From: Streptomyces omiyaensis
GTDB taxonomy: Bacteria > Actinomycetota > Actinomycetes > Streptomycetales > Streptomycetaceae
NCBI RefSeq assembly: GCF_014650895.1
Contig: NZ_BMVV01000018.1
Span: 1 to 64,000, forward strand
DNA length: 64,000 nucleotides
Direction of reading: 5' to 3'
Both the position numbers and the translations under genes were made by a program. Below the pieces are notes generated by a model, which saw nothing but the letters and a program-made list of their open reading frames with translations, had not been told where the DNA came from and ran no database searches. This document shows positions 8,252 through 16,265 of the stretch, piece by piece; position 1 is the first letter of the stretch; each line of letters begins with the position of its first letter.

Positions 8252-9226
8252 ATGGCCCTTTTCGACCTGCCCCTCGACGAGCTCCGGGGGTACCGCAGCG
8301 CCTCGGTCGAACCCGGCGACTTCGACGACTTCTGGGCGGTGACGCTCGGACGGGCCCGCGCGCACGACCTGGACGCGCGCTTCGAGCGCGTGACGACGGG
8401 GCTCGCGACGGTGGAGACGTACGACGTCACCTTCGCCGGCTTCGACGGGCAGCCGGTCAAGGGCTGGTTCGTCCTCCCGGCGGGGACCGACGGGCCCGTG
8501 CCGGCCGTCGTGGAGTTCCTGGGGTACGGGGGCGGGCGCGGCCTGGCCCACAGTCACCTGCTGTGGGCGTCGGCCGGTTTCGCGCACTTCGTGATGGACA
8601 CCCGCGGCCAGGGCAGCGGCTGGGCGCCCGGCGACACCGCGGACCCGGTGGGCAGCGCGCCGTCGTTCCCGGGGTTCATGACGCGGGGCGTGGAGGACCC
8701 GGAGACGTACTACTACCGGCGGGTGTACACGGACGCCGTGCGCGCGGTGGAGGCCGCCCGGTCGCATCCGCGCGTGGACGCGGAGCGCACGGCGGTCACC
8801 GGGATCAGCCAGGGCGGCGGCATCACGATCGCCGTCTCGGGCCTGGTGGGGGACCTCGCGGCGGTGGCGCCGGACGTGCCCTTCCTGTGCGACTTCCCGC
8901 GGGCGACGACGGTCACGGACCGGACGCCGTACCGGGAGCTGGGCAACTACCTGAAGACGCACCGGGGCCGGACGGAGCGGGTGCGGGAGACCCTCGCCTA
9001 CTTCGACGGGGTGCACTTCGCGGCGCGGGCGACCGCACCCGCGCTGTTCTCCACCGCGCTGGAGGACCTGACCTGTCCGCCGTCGACGGTCTTCGCCGCG
9101 TTCAACGCCCACGCGCACGAGGACAAGGCGATCGAGGTCTACGACTTCAACGACCACGAGGGCGGCGGCGTCTTCCAGCAGGCGGCCCAGCTGCGCTGGC
9201 TGCCGGAGCGGCTCCGCACCCGATAG
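8252..9226 (+). CDS. Acetylxylan esterase / cephalosporin-C deacetylase family (CE7)
   Basis: 324 aa, the normal size of CE7 alpha/beta hydrolases. The opening MALFDLPLDELRGYR is typical of the family. The catalytic triad is Ser186 in GISQGG, Asp272 in ALEDLTCPP and His302 in DHEGGG, close to the B. subtilis enzyme positions. No signal peptide, so it is cytoplasmic and acts on small imported esters, such as acetylated xylo-oligosaccharides or acetylated cephalosporins. In a window rich in xylose and glycan genes the oligosaccharide role is the better guess. It is divergent from pntAB; a LysR gene follows 49 nt downstream. Confidence 0.93.
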   Translation: MALFDLPLDELRGYRSASVEPGDFDDFWAVTLGRARAHDLDARFERVTTGLATVETYDVTFAGFDGQPVKGWFVLPAGTDGPVPAVVEFLGYGGGRGLAHSHLLWASAGFAHFVMDTRGQGSGWAPGDTADPVGSAPSFPGFMTRGVEDPETYYYRRVYTDAVRAVEAARSHPRVDAERTAVTGISQGGGITIAVSGLVGDLAAVAPDVPFLCDFPRATTVTDRTPYRELGNYLKTHRGRTERVRETLAYFDGVHFAARATAPALFSTALEDLTCPPSTVFAAFNAHAHEDKAIEVYDFNDHEGGGVFQQAAQLRWLPERLRTR

Positions 9227-9275
9227 CCCCTCCCTTGGTCTGGACCTGTCATGGGGTGGGCGTCAAGCTGGTCCC

Positions 9276-10289
9276 ATGGACTTGGAGTTGCGGCACCTGA
9301 AGACGGTCCGGGCCATCGCCGAGGCCGGCAGCCTCACCCGCGCGGCCACCGCCCTCGGACTGGCCCAGCCCGCGCTCAGCGGCCAGCTGAAGCGGATCGA
9401 ACGGGCCCTGGGCGGGGCCCTGTTCGTGCGCGGCCGGGACGGGGTGCGGGCCACCGCCCTGGGCGACCTGGTGCTCGACCGGGCCCGGGTGGTGCTGCCC
9501 GCCGTCTGCGAACTCCAGGAGGAGGCCGTCCGGTTCGCCCGGGACGGCGCCGCCGGGCACCGGCTCGGCGGGACCCACGGACCGCTGCTCGGCGGCCTGG
9601 TGGACCGGCTCGCCCGCGCCGCGCCGGACGACCGGGTGACCACGTACACCTCCTGGTCGGAGCGGGAGATCGCCCAGGGGGTGGTGGCCGGCCGGCTCGA
9701 CTTCGCGCTCGTCGGCGTCTGCGGCGAGAGCTCCCCGCCGGAGGCCGGGCGGCTCGCCTGGACGGAGGTGGCCCGCGACCCGGTGTACGTCATGCTGGCG
9801 ACGGGCCACCCGCTGGCCCCGCGCCCGCACGTGTCGCTGGCCGAACTCGCCGACGCGGACTGGACGGACGTCCCGGGCGACGGCTGTTTCGGCGACTGCT
9901 TCGCCGCCGCGTGCGTCCGGTCCGGCTTCACCCCGGCCCGGGTGTACGAGACGGACACCGCCTCCTGCGTCCACCTGGTCCAGGTGGGCCGGGCGGTGGG
10001 CCTGTGCCGGGCGACCTTCCCGGCCACCCCCGGCATCGTCACCCGCCCCCTGGCGGGCGCCCCGCTCCTCTGGCGCCACCTGCTGGGCTGGCACCCCGAG
10101 GGCCGCGCGGCCGGACGCGCCGCCGCCGTCCTCGGCCACGCCCGTGACGCCCACGCGGAGGCCCTGGCCCGCAGCGCGGGCCGCCCGCCCACGGGGACGG
10201 GCCCGGAGACAGGGCCGGAGACAGGGCCGGGAACGGTCCTGAGGACGGGCCCGGGAACGGGGCCGGGACCGACGCGCGCGGCGCCCTGA
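9276..10289 (+). CDS. LysR-family transcriptional regulator
   Basis: 337 aa. Winged HTH at residues 1-60 (MDLELRHLKTVRAIAEAGSL, then ALSGQLKRIERALG and LFVRGRDGV), followed by a substrate-binding domain to about 290 (FALVGVCGES, YVMLATGHPLAPRPHV, VGLCRATFPATPGIV). The C-terminal ~35 residues are a Gly/Pro/Thr tail encoded by GGGCCGGAGACA-like repeats and are probably not conserved. It could control the CE7 gene 49 nt upstream or distant genes; no clear operator is visible. Several cysteines in the effector domain (FGDCFAAACVRS) are unusual and might sense redox state, which is speculative. Confidence 0.93.
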   Translation: MDLELRHLKTVRAIAEAGSLTRAATALGLAQPALSGQLKRIERALGGALFVRGRDGVRATALGDLVLDRARVVLPAVCELQEEAVRFARDGAAGHRLGGTHGPLLGGLVDRLARAAPDDRVTTYTSWSEREIAQGVVAGRLDFALVGVCGESSPPEAGRLAWTEVARDPVYVMLATGHPLAPRPHVSLAELADADWTDVPGDGCFGDCFAAACVRSGFTPARVYETDTASCVHLVQVGRAVGLCRATFPATPGIVTRPLAGAPLLWRHLLGWHPEGRAAGRAAAVLGHARDAHAEALARSAGRPPTGTGPETGPETGPGTVLRTGPGTGPGPTRAAP

Positions 10290-10296
10290 GCGGCCG

Positions 10297-10599
10297 TCAG
10301 GTGTCGTGGGTGCCGTCCCACGGGGCGGAGAAGCCCAGCCCGTCGGGGTGGAGCTCGGCCCATTCCCTCGGGCCCCCTTCGTGCGCGTCCACGACCAGCC
10401 CGAACGGGGTCCCCTCGTACCGCACGGCGAAGGGCGCGACGGCGATGGAGGCGTACCGCCGCCAGTCGGCCCCCGGCGTCCAGCCCTCGGGGAAGGCCGC
10501 GGTGACCGAGGCGAGGAACCGGCCCCCGTCCCACAGGCCGATGGCGGACGTGCGGCGGCCGGGCTCGCACGCGATCGGGAGGACCTCGGGAACGCTCAT
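10297..10599 (-). CDS. Hypothetical protein, about 100 aa
   Basis: 100 aa from the ATG at 10599 (MSVPEVLPIACEPGRRTSAIG); a second ATG at 10641 would add 14 Gly/Ala-rich residues and has no better ribosome site. The protein has no membrane segment or recognised motif. It is rich in Trp and aromatic residues (GWTPGADWRRYASIAVAPF, REWAELHPDGLGF), suggesting a small folded beta-rich domain. It converges on the LysR gene with an 8-nt gap. Codon use is normal for the genome. Function unknown. Confidence 0.6.
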   Translation of the reverse strand: MSVPEVLPIACEPGRRTSAIGLWDGGRFLASVTAAFPEGWTPGADWRRYASIAVAPFAVRYEGTPFGLVVDAHEGGPREWAELHPDGLGFSAPWDGTHDT

Positions 10600-10742
10600 G
10601 CCCGCGCCGTGGCGGCCGCCTCCGGCAGCGCCCGGGGCCATAACGCGGAGGAGGGGGCCGGGTGGAGGCTCCCGCCGGGACGGGGGCGTTCCTACGGTTC
10701 TCCGCAGATCCCCTCCCCCACCGAGAACCGAGGAGACTCCCC

Positions 10743-12113
10743 ATGCTCCGACGACACGCCCGCGCGGCGTGTACCGCGCTGGCCGCCGCCGGGATGGTGC
10801 TGGCCGGTCTTCAGGCCGGGTCCGCCACCGCCGCGCAGCCCTCCCCCGGGACCGCCCCCGGGGTGCAGAGCGCCGCCCGGGCGCTCGGCGCCGCCGAGGC
10901 GCAGCCCGAGCTGCTCGCCGCGATGGGCCGCGACCTGGGGCTGACCCGGGCCCAGGCGGAACGCCGCCTGGTCAACGAGGCCGAGGCGGGTGCCGCCGCC
11001 GCCCGGCTCCGCGACCGGCTCGGCGGATCCTTCGCCGGCGCCTGGGTCACCGGCGCCGAGTCCGGCAGCCTGACCGTGGCCACCACCCGCGCCGCCGACC
11101 TCGGCGCGATCCGCGCGGCCGGGGCGACGGCCCGGCTGGTCCGGCACGACCTCTCCGCCCTGGAGCGGGCGAAGGAGCGGCTCGACCGGGCGGCGGGCGC
11201 CGACGCGCCGGTCCGGTACGTGGACGTGCGCTCCAACGTCCTGGTCGTCGAGGAGACCGGGCCCGGTGCCGCGGCGCGCCTCACCGCGGCGACCGGCGTG
11301 CCGGGCGAGCTGGTGCGGGTGGTGCGGAGCGCCGAGGCGCCGCGCCCGCTCTACGACATCCGGGGCGGCGACGCGTACTACATGGGCGGCGGAGGCCGCT
11401 GCTCGGTCGGCTTCGCGATCACCCGGGGCACCACGCAGGGCTTCGCGACGGCCGGGCACTGCGGCCGCGCGGGGCAGACCACCAGCGGCTACAACCAGGT
11501 CGCCCAGGGCAGCTTCCAGGCCTCGGTCTTCCCCGGCAACGACATGGCGTGGGTGGCGGCGAACAGCAGCTGGACCTCCACCCCGTACGTGAAGGGCTCG
11601 GGCGGCGCGAACGTGCAGGTCACCGGTTCCGTGCTGCAGCCGGTCGGCGCCTCGGTCTGCCGCTCCGGCTCCACCACCGGCTGGCACTGCGGCACCATCC
11701 AGCAGCACAACACGAGCGTGACCTACCCCGAGGGCACGATCAGCGGGGTGACCCGGACGACCGTGTGCGCCGAGCCGGGCGACTCCGGAGGCTCGTACAT
11801 CTCCGGCAGCCAGGCCCAGGGCGTCACCTCGGGCGGCTCGGGCAACTGCTCCAGCGGCGGCACGACGTTCTTCCAGCCGCTGAACCCGATCCTGTCGAAC
11901 TACGGGCTGACGCTGAGGACCACCGGCACCGACCCCGGTCCGGGTCCCGGCCCGGGCGAGCCGGAGCCGGGCGGCACGTGGAAGGCGGGCACGGTCTACG
12001 CGGCCGGCGCGACGGTCACGTACGGCGGCTCCACCTACCGCTGCCTCCAGGGCCACCAGGCGCAGACGGGCTGGGAGCCCCCGAACGTGCCCGCCCTCTG
12101 GCAGCGCGTCTGA
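10743..12113 (+). CDS. Secreted serine protease, S1E family, with chitin-binding domain (streptogrisin C-like)
   Basis: 456 aa prepro-enzyme. A signal peptide (1 to about 31, TATAAQP) precedes a long propeptide of the alpha-lytic protease type (about 32-205), which acts as folding chaperone and inhibitor. The mature chymotrypsin-like domain starts near YDIRGGDAYYMGG. Catalytic residues are His239 (ATAGHCG), Asp267 (GNDMAWV) and Ser348 (EPGDSGGS). A Gly/Pro linker leads to a CBM5/12-type domain (about 412-456, WKAGTVYAAGATVTYGG, ending PALWQRV), as in streptogrisin C. It degrades extracellular protein, perhaps bound to chitinous material. A strong GAGGAG site precedes the ATG; a 17-bp hairpin follows. 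Confidence 0.96.
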   Translation: MLRRHARAACTALAAAGMVLAGLQAGSATAAQPSPGTAPGVQSAARALGAAEAQPELLAAMGRDLGLTRAQAERRLVNEAEAGAAAARLRDRLGGSFAGAWVTGAESGSLTVATTRAADLGAIRAAGATARLVRHDLSALERAKERLDRAAGADAPVRYVDVRSNVLVVEETGPGAAARLTAATGVPGELVRVVRSAEAPRPLYDIRGGDAYYMGGGGRCSVGFAITRGTTQGFATAGHCGRAGQTTSGYNQVAQGSFQASVFPGNDMAWVAANSSWTSTPYVKGSGGANVQVTGSVLQPVGASVCRSGSTTGWHCGTIQQHNTSVTYPEGTISGVTRTTVCAEPGDSGGSYISGSQAQGVTSGGSGNCSSGGTTFFQPLNPILSNYGLTLRTTGTDPGPGPGPGEPEPGGTWKAGTVYAAGATVTYGGSTYRCLQGHQAQTGWEPPNVPALWQRV

Positions 12114-12138
12114 CCCCGTGCCCTTCCGCGGGATCCTC

Positions 12139-12177
12139 CGCGGCGCCACTCGCCCCCGCCGGGCGGGTGGCGCCGCG
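12139..12177 (+). terminator. 17-bp hairpin terminator after the protease gene
   Basis: Bases 12139-12155 pair with 12161-12177 (17 bp, one G-U pair) around a 5-nt loop, 25 nt after the protease stop codon. Confidence 0.7.
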
Positions 12178-12226
12178 GCGCCGGCGCGTAGAGTGGGGCG
12201 GGGCGCGGTGATCAAGAGGAGTTTCC

Positions 12227-12799
12227 GTGACCACGCCCACCCTGGAGCACGCCACCGTCCCCGCCGACAGCGGCGAGGTGAACCTGCTGATAGCCCGCCG
12301 GGTGGAACCCGGCCACGAGGCCTCCTTCGAGCGCTGGGCCCGCGGCATCCTCGACTGCGCGGCGACCTTCCCCGGCCACCTCGGCTACGGCTTCTTCCGC
12401 TCCGCCGGCGGCGACGCCCCCTGGTTCCTCGTCCACCGCTTCCGGGACGCGGAGGCCTGCCGGGCCTGGCAGGAGTCGCCCGAGCGCGCCGCCTGGTTCG
12501 CCGACTGCGAGGGGCACCACCACAGCGAGATCGCCCGGCGCCGGCTCACCGGCATGGAGACCTGGTTCGCCGAGCCCGGCTCGACCCGGCCCGCGCCGCC
12601 GCGCTGGAAGATGGCGGTCAGCGCGACCCTGGCGATCTACCCGATCTCCGTGCTCGGCAGCCTCTTCCTCGTCCCCCGCCTCACCGCGCTCCCCGTCCTG
12701 CTCAGCAGCGCGGTGCTCGCCTGCGTCTTCAACGTGCTGATGACCTACGCGGCGATGCCGGCCGTCAGCAGGCTCCTCCGCCGCTGGCTGACGCCCTAG
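12227..12799 (+). CDS. Antibiotic biosynthesis monooxygenase-domain protein with membrane tail
   Basis: 190 aa. Residues 18-105 form an ABM-type dimeric alpha/beta barrel (VNLLIARRVEPGHEASFERW, then YGFFRSAGGDAPWFLVHRF). The C-terminal part has two hydrophobic helices (MAVSATLAIYPISVLGSLFL and ALPVLLSSAVLACVFNVLM), so it is membrane-attached. Family members of this layout are uncharacterised; the ABM fold alone is not proof of monooxygenase activity. Start ATG after AGAGGAG. It converges on the methyltransferase gene: both TAG stop codons are read from the same CTAG (12796-12799), one on each strand. Confidence 0.85.
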   Translation: MTTPTLEHATVPADSGEVNLLIARRVEPGHEASFERWARGILDCAATFPGHLGYGFFRSAGGDAPWFLVHRFRDAEACRAWQESPERAAWFADCEGHHHSEIARRRLTGMETWFAEPGSTRPAPPRWKMAVSATLAIYPISVLGSLFLVPRLTALPVLLSSAVLACVFNVLMTYAAMPAVSRLLRRWLTP

Positions 12800-14571
12800 A
12801 GGGAGGGCGCCGCCGGTCTGCGGGCGTGGAGGGCGTGGGCGCCCAGTGCGAGCGGGGTGTGGCCGACGAGGGCGAGACCGCAGTCGGCGAACAGCCGGGC
12901 GTACTGCTCGGCGGTGCGCTCGCGGCCCCCGGTGTTGCACAGCATGTGGAGGTCCCACGCGGTGGCGAGGGAGGGGGAGCCGTCGGCCGGCAGGAGGCGC
13001 TCGACGACGAGCAGGTCCGCGTCCGGGCCCATCGCGGCGGCGCAGTGCCGCAGGATGGTCCGGCAGCGCTCGTCGTCCCAGTCGTGGAGGACCCGGGAGA
13101 GCAGGTAGACGTCGGCCCCGGCGGGCACGTCGGCGAAGTCGCCCTCCCGGAAGGAGCAGCGCCCCTCGGCGGCCGGGACGGCCAGGCGGGTCCGCGCCGC
13201 GGCCAGCACGTGCGGGCGTTCGAGGAGGACGCCGCGCAGGGCGGGGTGGGCGGTGAGGACGCGTCCGAGGAGCTCGCCGGTGCCGCCGGCGACGTCGACG
13301 ACGGTGCGGGGGCCGCCGGGGGCGCCGGCGGCCGAGGCGAGGACCGGGTGGCCGGGGAGCGGATCGAAGAGCGGGGCGCTCGACACCATGGACCCGTCGA
13401 ACCGCGCGGCGAGTTCGGGGTCGCGCGCGAAGCGGTCGAAGTGGTTCTCGCCGTGGAGGTGTTCGAAGCCGGGCTCGCCGGTGCGGACGGCGTGGGTCAG
13501 GTGGGCGAAGGACTCGTAGAAGGGTCCGCCGTACATGAGCGCCAGGGGCCGCATGGAGTACGGGGCCTCCGCCGCGAGGAGCGCGCCGACCCCGGTCAGG
13601 CGGAAGCCGTCGGGGCCCTCGGCGACCACGTCCAGCATGGCGAGGTACCGCAGCAGGACCGCGAGGCTCTCGGGGCGGGCGCCGACCGCCCGGGCCAGCT
13701 CGGGGACGCCCGTCCCGGCGTCGCGCTCCAGCGCCTCCGGCAGTCCCAGCTCCGCGCAGGCCGCCAGGGCCTGGGTGGTCCAGGCCCCGGTGAGCAGCCG
13801 CAGGAGCGTTTCCGCCGGTTCGGACGAGGCGGGGGAAGCGGGGGCGGTCCCCCCGCCCGGGGCCCGTCCGAGGTGCTCGGCGAGTACGTCGCGATGGTCG
13901 CCGCCCGCGTACAACTCCACCCTTCGATAGGGGGACTTGGTGTCGTCGGGGGCGGTGAGGTAGAAGACGGTGCCGTCCTCGTGCGGGTTGTAGCCGCCCC
14001 CGTCGGCGGTCGCCCCGTGCCGGGCGAAGCTCGCCAGCAGCCCCCGCAGGACCAGCGGGTCGGGGCGCTCGACGTCGAAGGCGAGGTGCGCCTCGCGGTC
14101 CCGTACGCGCTCGGCGGCGGCGATCCGGGCCGCCCCGGACCCCGGGGGCGCGGCCAGCGCGAAGACCTCGACCGCCCGGCGTTCCCCGGCGGGCCCGGTG
14201 ACCCCGGGGCGCAGGATCCGCACGTCGAGGTCCTCGGGGCGGCGGCCGTACCGGGCGGCGAGGCGGTCGCGGACGACGACGCTGGGCCGCGCCTCGGCGT
14301 CGGCGGCCAGCCCGCACGCCGCCAGCTCCGTCCGCAGCGCGGCCTCGTCGGGCGGGAAGACCAGCAGGGCGGCGTGCGCGAACCGGCACCGGTCGGTGAG
14401 GGCCCGCAGCTCGGGTCCGTCGAGGCCGGGCAGGACGCGGGCGAGCAGGAGTGCGGTGTCCTGCTCGCGGACGAACCGGGCGGTCTCGCCCAGCCGTTCC
14501 GCGTCGGTGACGGCGTCCGCCGCCACCGGGGTCGGGTGTGCGGGCACGGCAAAGGAGGGTTCGGAGTGCAT
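12796..14571 (-). CDS. SAM-dependent O-methyltransferase with extra N-terminal domain
   Basis: 591 aa, about 250 residues longer than ordinary plant-type/hydroxyneurosporene-type O-methyltransferases. Residues 1-245 form a domain I do not recognise (starts MHSEPSFAVPAHP, contains YNPHEDGTVFYLTAPDD). After a Pro/Ala/Ser linker comes the methyltransferase: dimerisation helices (LLTGAWTTQALAACAELGL), SAM site VVDVAGGTGELLGRVL and the catalytic region LSRVLHDWDDERC. It should methylate a hydroxyl on an aromatic small molecule in the cytoplasm. The next gene upstream is a PobA-like hydroxylase (92-nt gap), so hydroxylation then O-methylation is the likely sequence. The ATG was chosen because both the N-terminal domain and normal coding start there. 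Confidence 0.9.
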   Translation of the reverse strand: MHSEPSFAVPAHPTPVAADAVTDAERLGETARFVREQDTALLLARVLPGLDGPELRALTDRCRFAHAALLVFPPDEAALRTELAACGLAADAEARPSVVVRDRLAARYGRRPEDLDVRILRPGVTGPAGERRAVEVFALAAPPGSGAARIAAAERVRDREAHLAFDVERPDPLVLRGLLASFARHGATADGGGYNPHEDGTVFYLTAPDDTKSPYRRVELYAGGDHRDVLAEHLGRAPGGGTAPASPASSEPAETLLRLLTGAWTTQALAACAELGLPEALERDAGTGVPELARAVGARPESLAVLLRYLAMLDVVAEGPDGFRLTGVGALLAAEAPYSMRPLALMYGGPFYESFAHLTHAVRTGEPGFEHLHGENHFDRFARDPELAARFDGSMVSSAPLFDPLPGHPVLASAAGAPGGPRTVVDVAGGTGELLGRVLTAHPALRGVLLERPHVLAAARTRLAVPAAEGRCSFREGDFADVPAGADVYLLSRVLHDWDDERCRTILRHCAAAMGPDADLLVVERLLPADGSPSLATAWDLHMLCNTGGRERTAEQYARLFADCGLALVGHTPLALGAHALHARRPAAPSL

Positions 14572-14663
14572 GTCCCGTTCCAGGGGTGGGGGAAGGAGTG
14601 AGGGAGGAGCGAGGAGGGAGGGCGCGGAGAAGGTCCCCGCAGGTGAAGGAGAATGAGGGTGCG

Positions 14664-15872
14664 TCAGATGCCGACGTACTGCTCGGCGAACCAGTCCTGG
14701 CGGCTCGCCGAGTCGCGCAGCGACGCGAGCCGCACGTGCCGCAGCCGCTCCCGGAAGAGGCCGGCGTCGCCGGGGTCCGCGCGCTCGTGCAGCAGGCGGA
14801 TCATCCAGTGCGAGAACTCCTGGGCCCGCCAGATGTGCGCCAGGCACCGCTCGGAGTAGCGGTCGATCCCCTCGGGGTCGCCGTGGACGAGCGCGTCGAC
14901 CAGCGCCCGGGCGAGGAGTTCGGCCTCCAGGACGGCGAGGTTCGCGCCCTTCGCCGCGGACGGGCTGAGCAGGGCGGCGGCGTCACCGGCCAGGAACAGC
15001 GAGCCGTGGCGCAGCGGTTCGAGGACGTCGGACTCCAGGGCGACGACGGAGCGCTGGACGATACGGCCGCGCACCAGGGGGCCGTAGGCGGACGCCCGCA
15101 TGCGCAGGTCGAGTTCGTCCCAGATCAGGTCCTCGCTCCACGCGTCGGCCGGGGTGTCCCGGTCGCACTGGAGGTAGTAGCGGGTGATGTCGGCGGAGCG
15201 GGCCATGTGGCCGGCGAATCCGCGCGGATGGACCGCGTATCCCACGGCGTCCAGGCTCGGCGGGGCCTCGGCGAGCAGGCCCAGCCAGGAGACGCCGTGG
15301 TCGCGGTGGTGGCGCACGGTGCCGGGCGGCAGGGAGCGCCGTCCGGCGCCGTGGCGTCCGTCGCAGGCGGCGACGTACCGGGCCCGCCAGCGTCCGGGCC
15401 GCCCGTCGGCGTCCCGGACGGTCACCGAGGGGGCCGGGCCGTCCGCGTCGGCGACGGCGGCGGCCTCGGTGCCGAAGCGGATCGTTCCGCCTCCGTCGAG
15501 GAAGCGGGCCATCAGGTCGGCGACCAGTTCGTGCTGGGGGTAGACGGTGTGCGGTTCGCCCGTGCCGAGCCGCCGGTAGTCCAGGCGGAAGCGGCCGGTC
15601 TCGGTGCGGAACTCGCAGACGCCGTGCTCCCGTCCGCCGCGCCGCACTCCCCCGTCGAGGCCGTTGCGCTCCAGGATCCGGACGGTGTTCGGCACGAGGA
15701 AGCCGGCGCGGGCGCGGTTCTCGACGCCCTCGCGGTCGGCGCGCTCCAGGACGACGCAGTCGACTCCGTGGCGCAGCAGGATGTTTCCCAGTACCAGGCC
15801 GGCGGGACCGGCCCCGATGATGACCACGTCCGCGGACTCCCCCGCGACCTGGGCATGTTGACTCTCTGTCAC
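14664..15872 (-). CDS. FAD-dependent aromatic hydroxylase, PobA-like
   Basis: 402 aa from the GTG at 15872, matching the ~394 aa of 4-hydroxybenzoate 3-monooxygenase; longer reading has no ATG until 16241. FAD motifs: VIIGAGPAGLVLGN near the N-terminus and FLAGDAAALLSPSAAKGANLA toward the C-terminus. The substrate stretch GYAVHPRGF..ARSADITRYYLQ keeps the PobA tyrosine and the carboxylate-binding arginine. The position of PobA Ser212 is Met, and the C-terminal Tyr pair that activates the 4-hydroxyl appears to be missing. The enzyme therefore probably hydroxylates a related aromatic acid, not 4-hydroxybenzoate itself. It pairs with the two-domain methyltransferase. A GGACC/GGTCC inverted repeat lies upstream; the Shine-Dalgarno is weak. 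Confidence 0.88.
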   Translation of the reverse strand: MTESQHAQVAGESADVVIIGAGPAGLVLGNILLRHGVDCVVLERADREGVENRARAGFLVPNTVRILERNGLDGGVRRGGREHGVCEFRTETGRFRLDYRRLGTGEPHTVYPQHELVADLMARFLDGGGTIRFGTEAAAVADADGPAPSVTVRDADGRPGRWRARYVAACDGRHGAGRRSLPPGTVRHHRDHGVSWLGLLAEAPPSLDAVGYAVHPRGFAGHMARSADITRYYLQCDRDTPADAWSEDLIWDELDLRMRASAYGPLVRGRIVQRSVVALESDVLEPLRHGSLFLAGDAAALLSPSAAKGANLAVLEAELLARALVDALVHGDPEGIDRYSERCLAHIWRAQEFSHWMIRLLHERADPGDAGLFRERLRHVRLASLRDSASRQDWFAEQYVGI

Positions 15873-16263
15873 AGCAGTGGATCTTAAGCACGGAAAAGTA
15901 CGGACCCGGTCCAGGATCACCCGTATGCACCCGTGCGAGGGAAAAGGATTCGCCTGCACCGACCGCGGGCCGCTCCCCCGCCGTCTCCGCCTCAACTCCG
16001 GCCACGGGCAATGACGGTGAGGGGGCTCCCCGCCCGTCCCCGGAACGGGTCCCTCCTCCGCGCGCCCTTGCGCGCGTCGAACACCGGGCCGTCCGGCGTC
16101 CTTCGCGCGGGGAGCTTCCGGCGCCGGGTGCACGCTCCGCCGGGGACGCGGCGCACGGAGCCCGGTGCCCCCGGCGACGGGGGTCCCGGGGACGGGGGTC
16201 CCGGGGACCCCCGCGAGGCCCGGGGGAACCGGCCCCGTCACGGGGCGGGGGCCGCGGGCCGGT
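15873..16263. other. 391-bp intergenic region
   Basis: No gene is supported here. It holds a short AT-richer stretch before the hydroxylase start (15873-15900, possible promoter CTTAAG area), a CGGACCCGGTCC inverted repeat near 15901, two copies of a 15-bp GGGGTCCCGGGGACG repeat (about 16182-16213), and the opcA terminator hairpin at its right edge. Confidence 0.6.
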
Positions 16264-16265
16264 TC
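16226..16265 (-). terminator. Hairpin overlapping the opcA stop
   Basis: GAACCGGCCC (16226-16235) pairs with GGGCCGGTTC (16256-16265); the loop carries an inner CCCGT/ACGGG stem. The right arm includes part of the opcA stop codon. Confidence 0.5.

Noticed and set aside
12796..15872. A biosynthetic gene cluster around the hydroxylase/methyltransferase pair
   Set aside because: No scaffold-forming enzyme, resistance or transport gene is adjacent; the neighbours are housekeeping genes. Kept only as an orphan tailoring pair.
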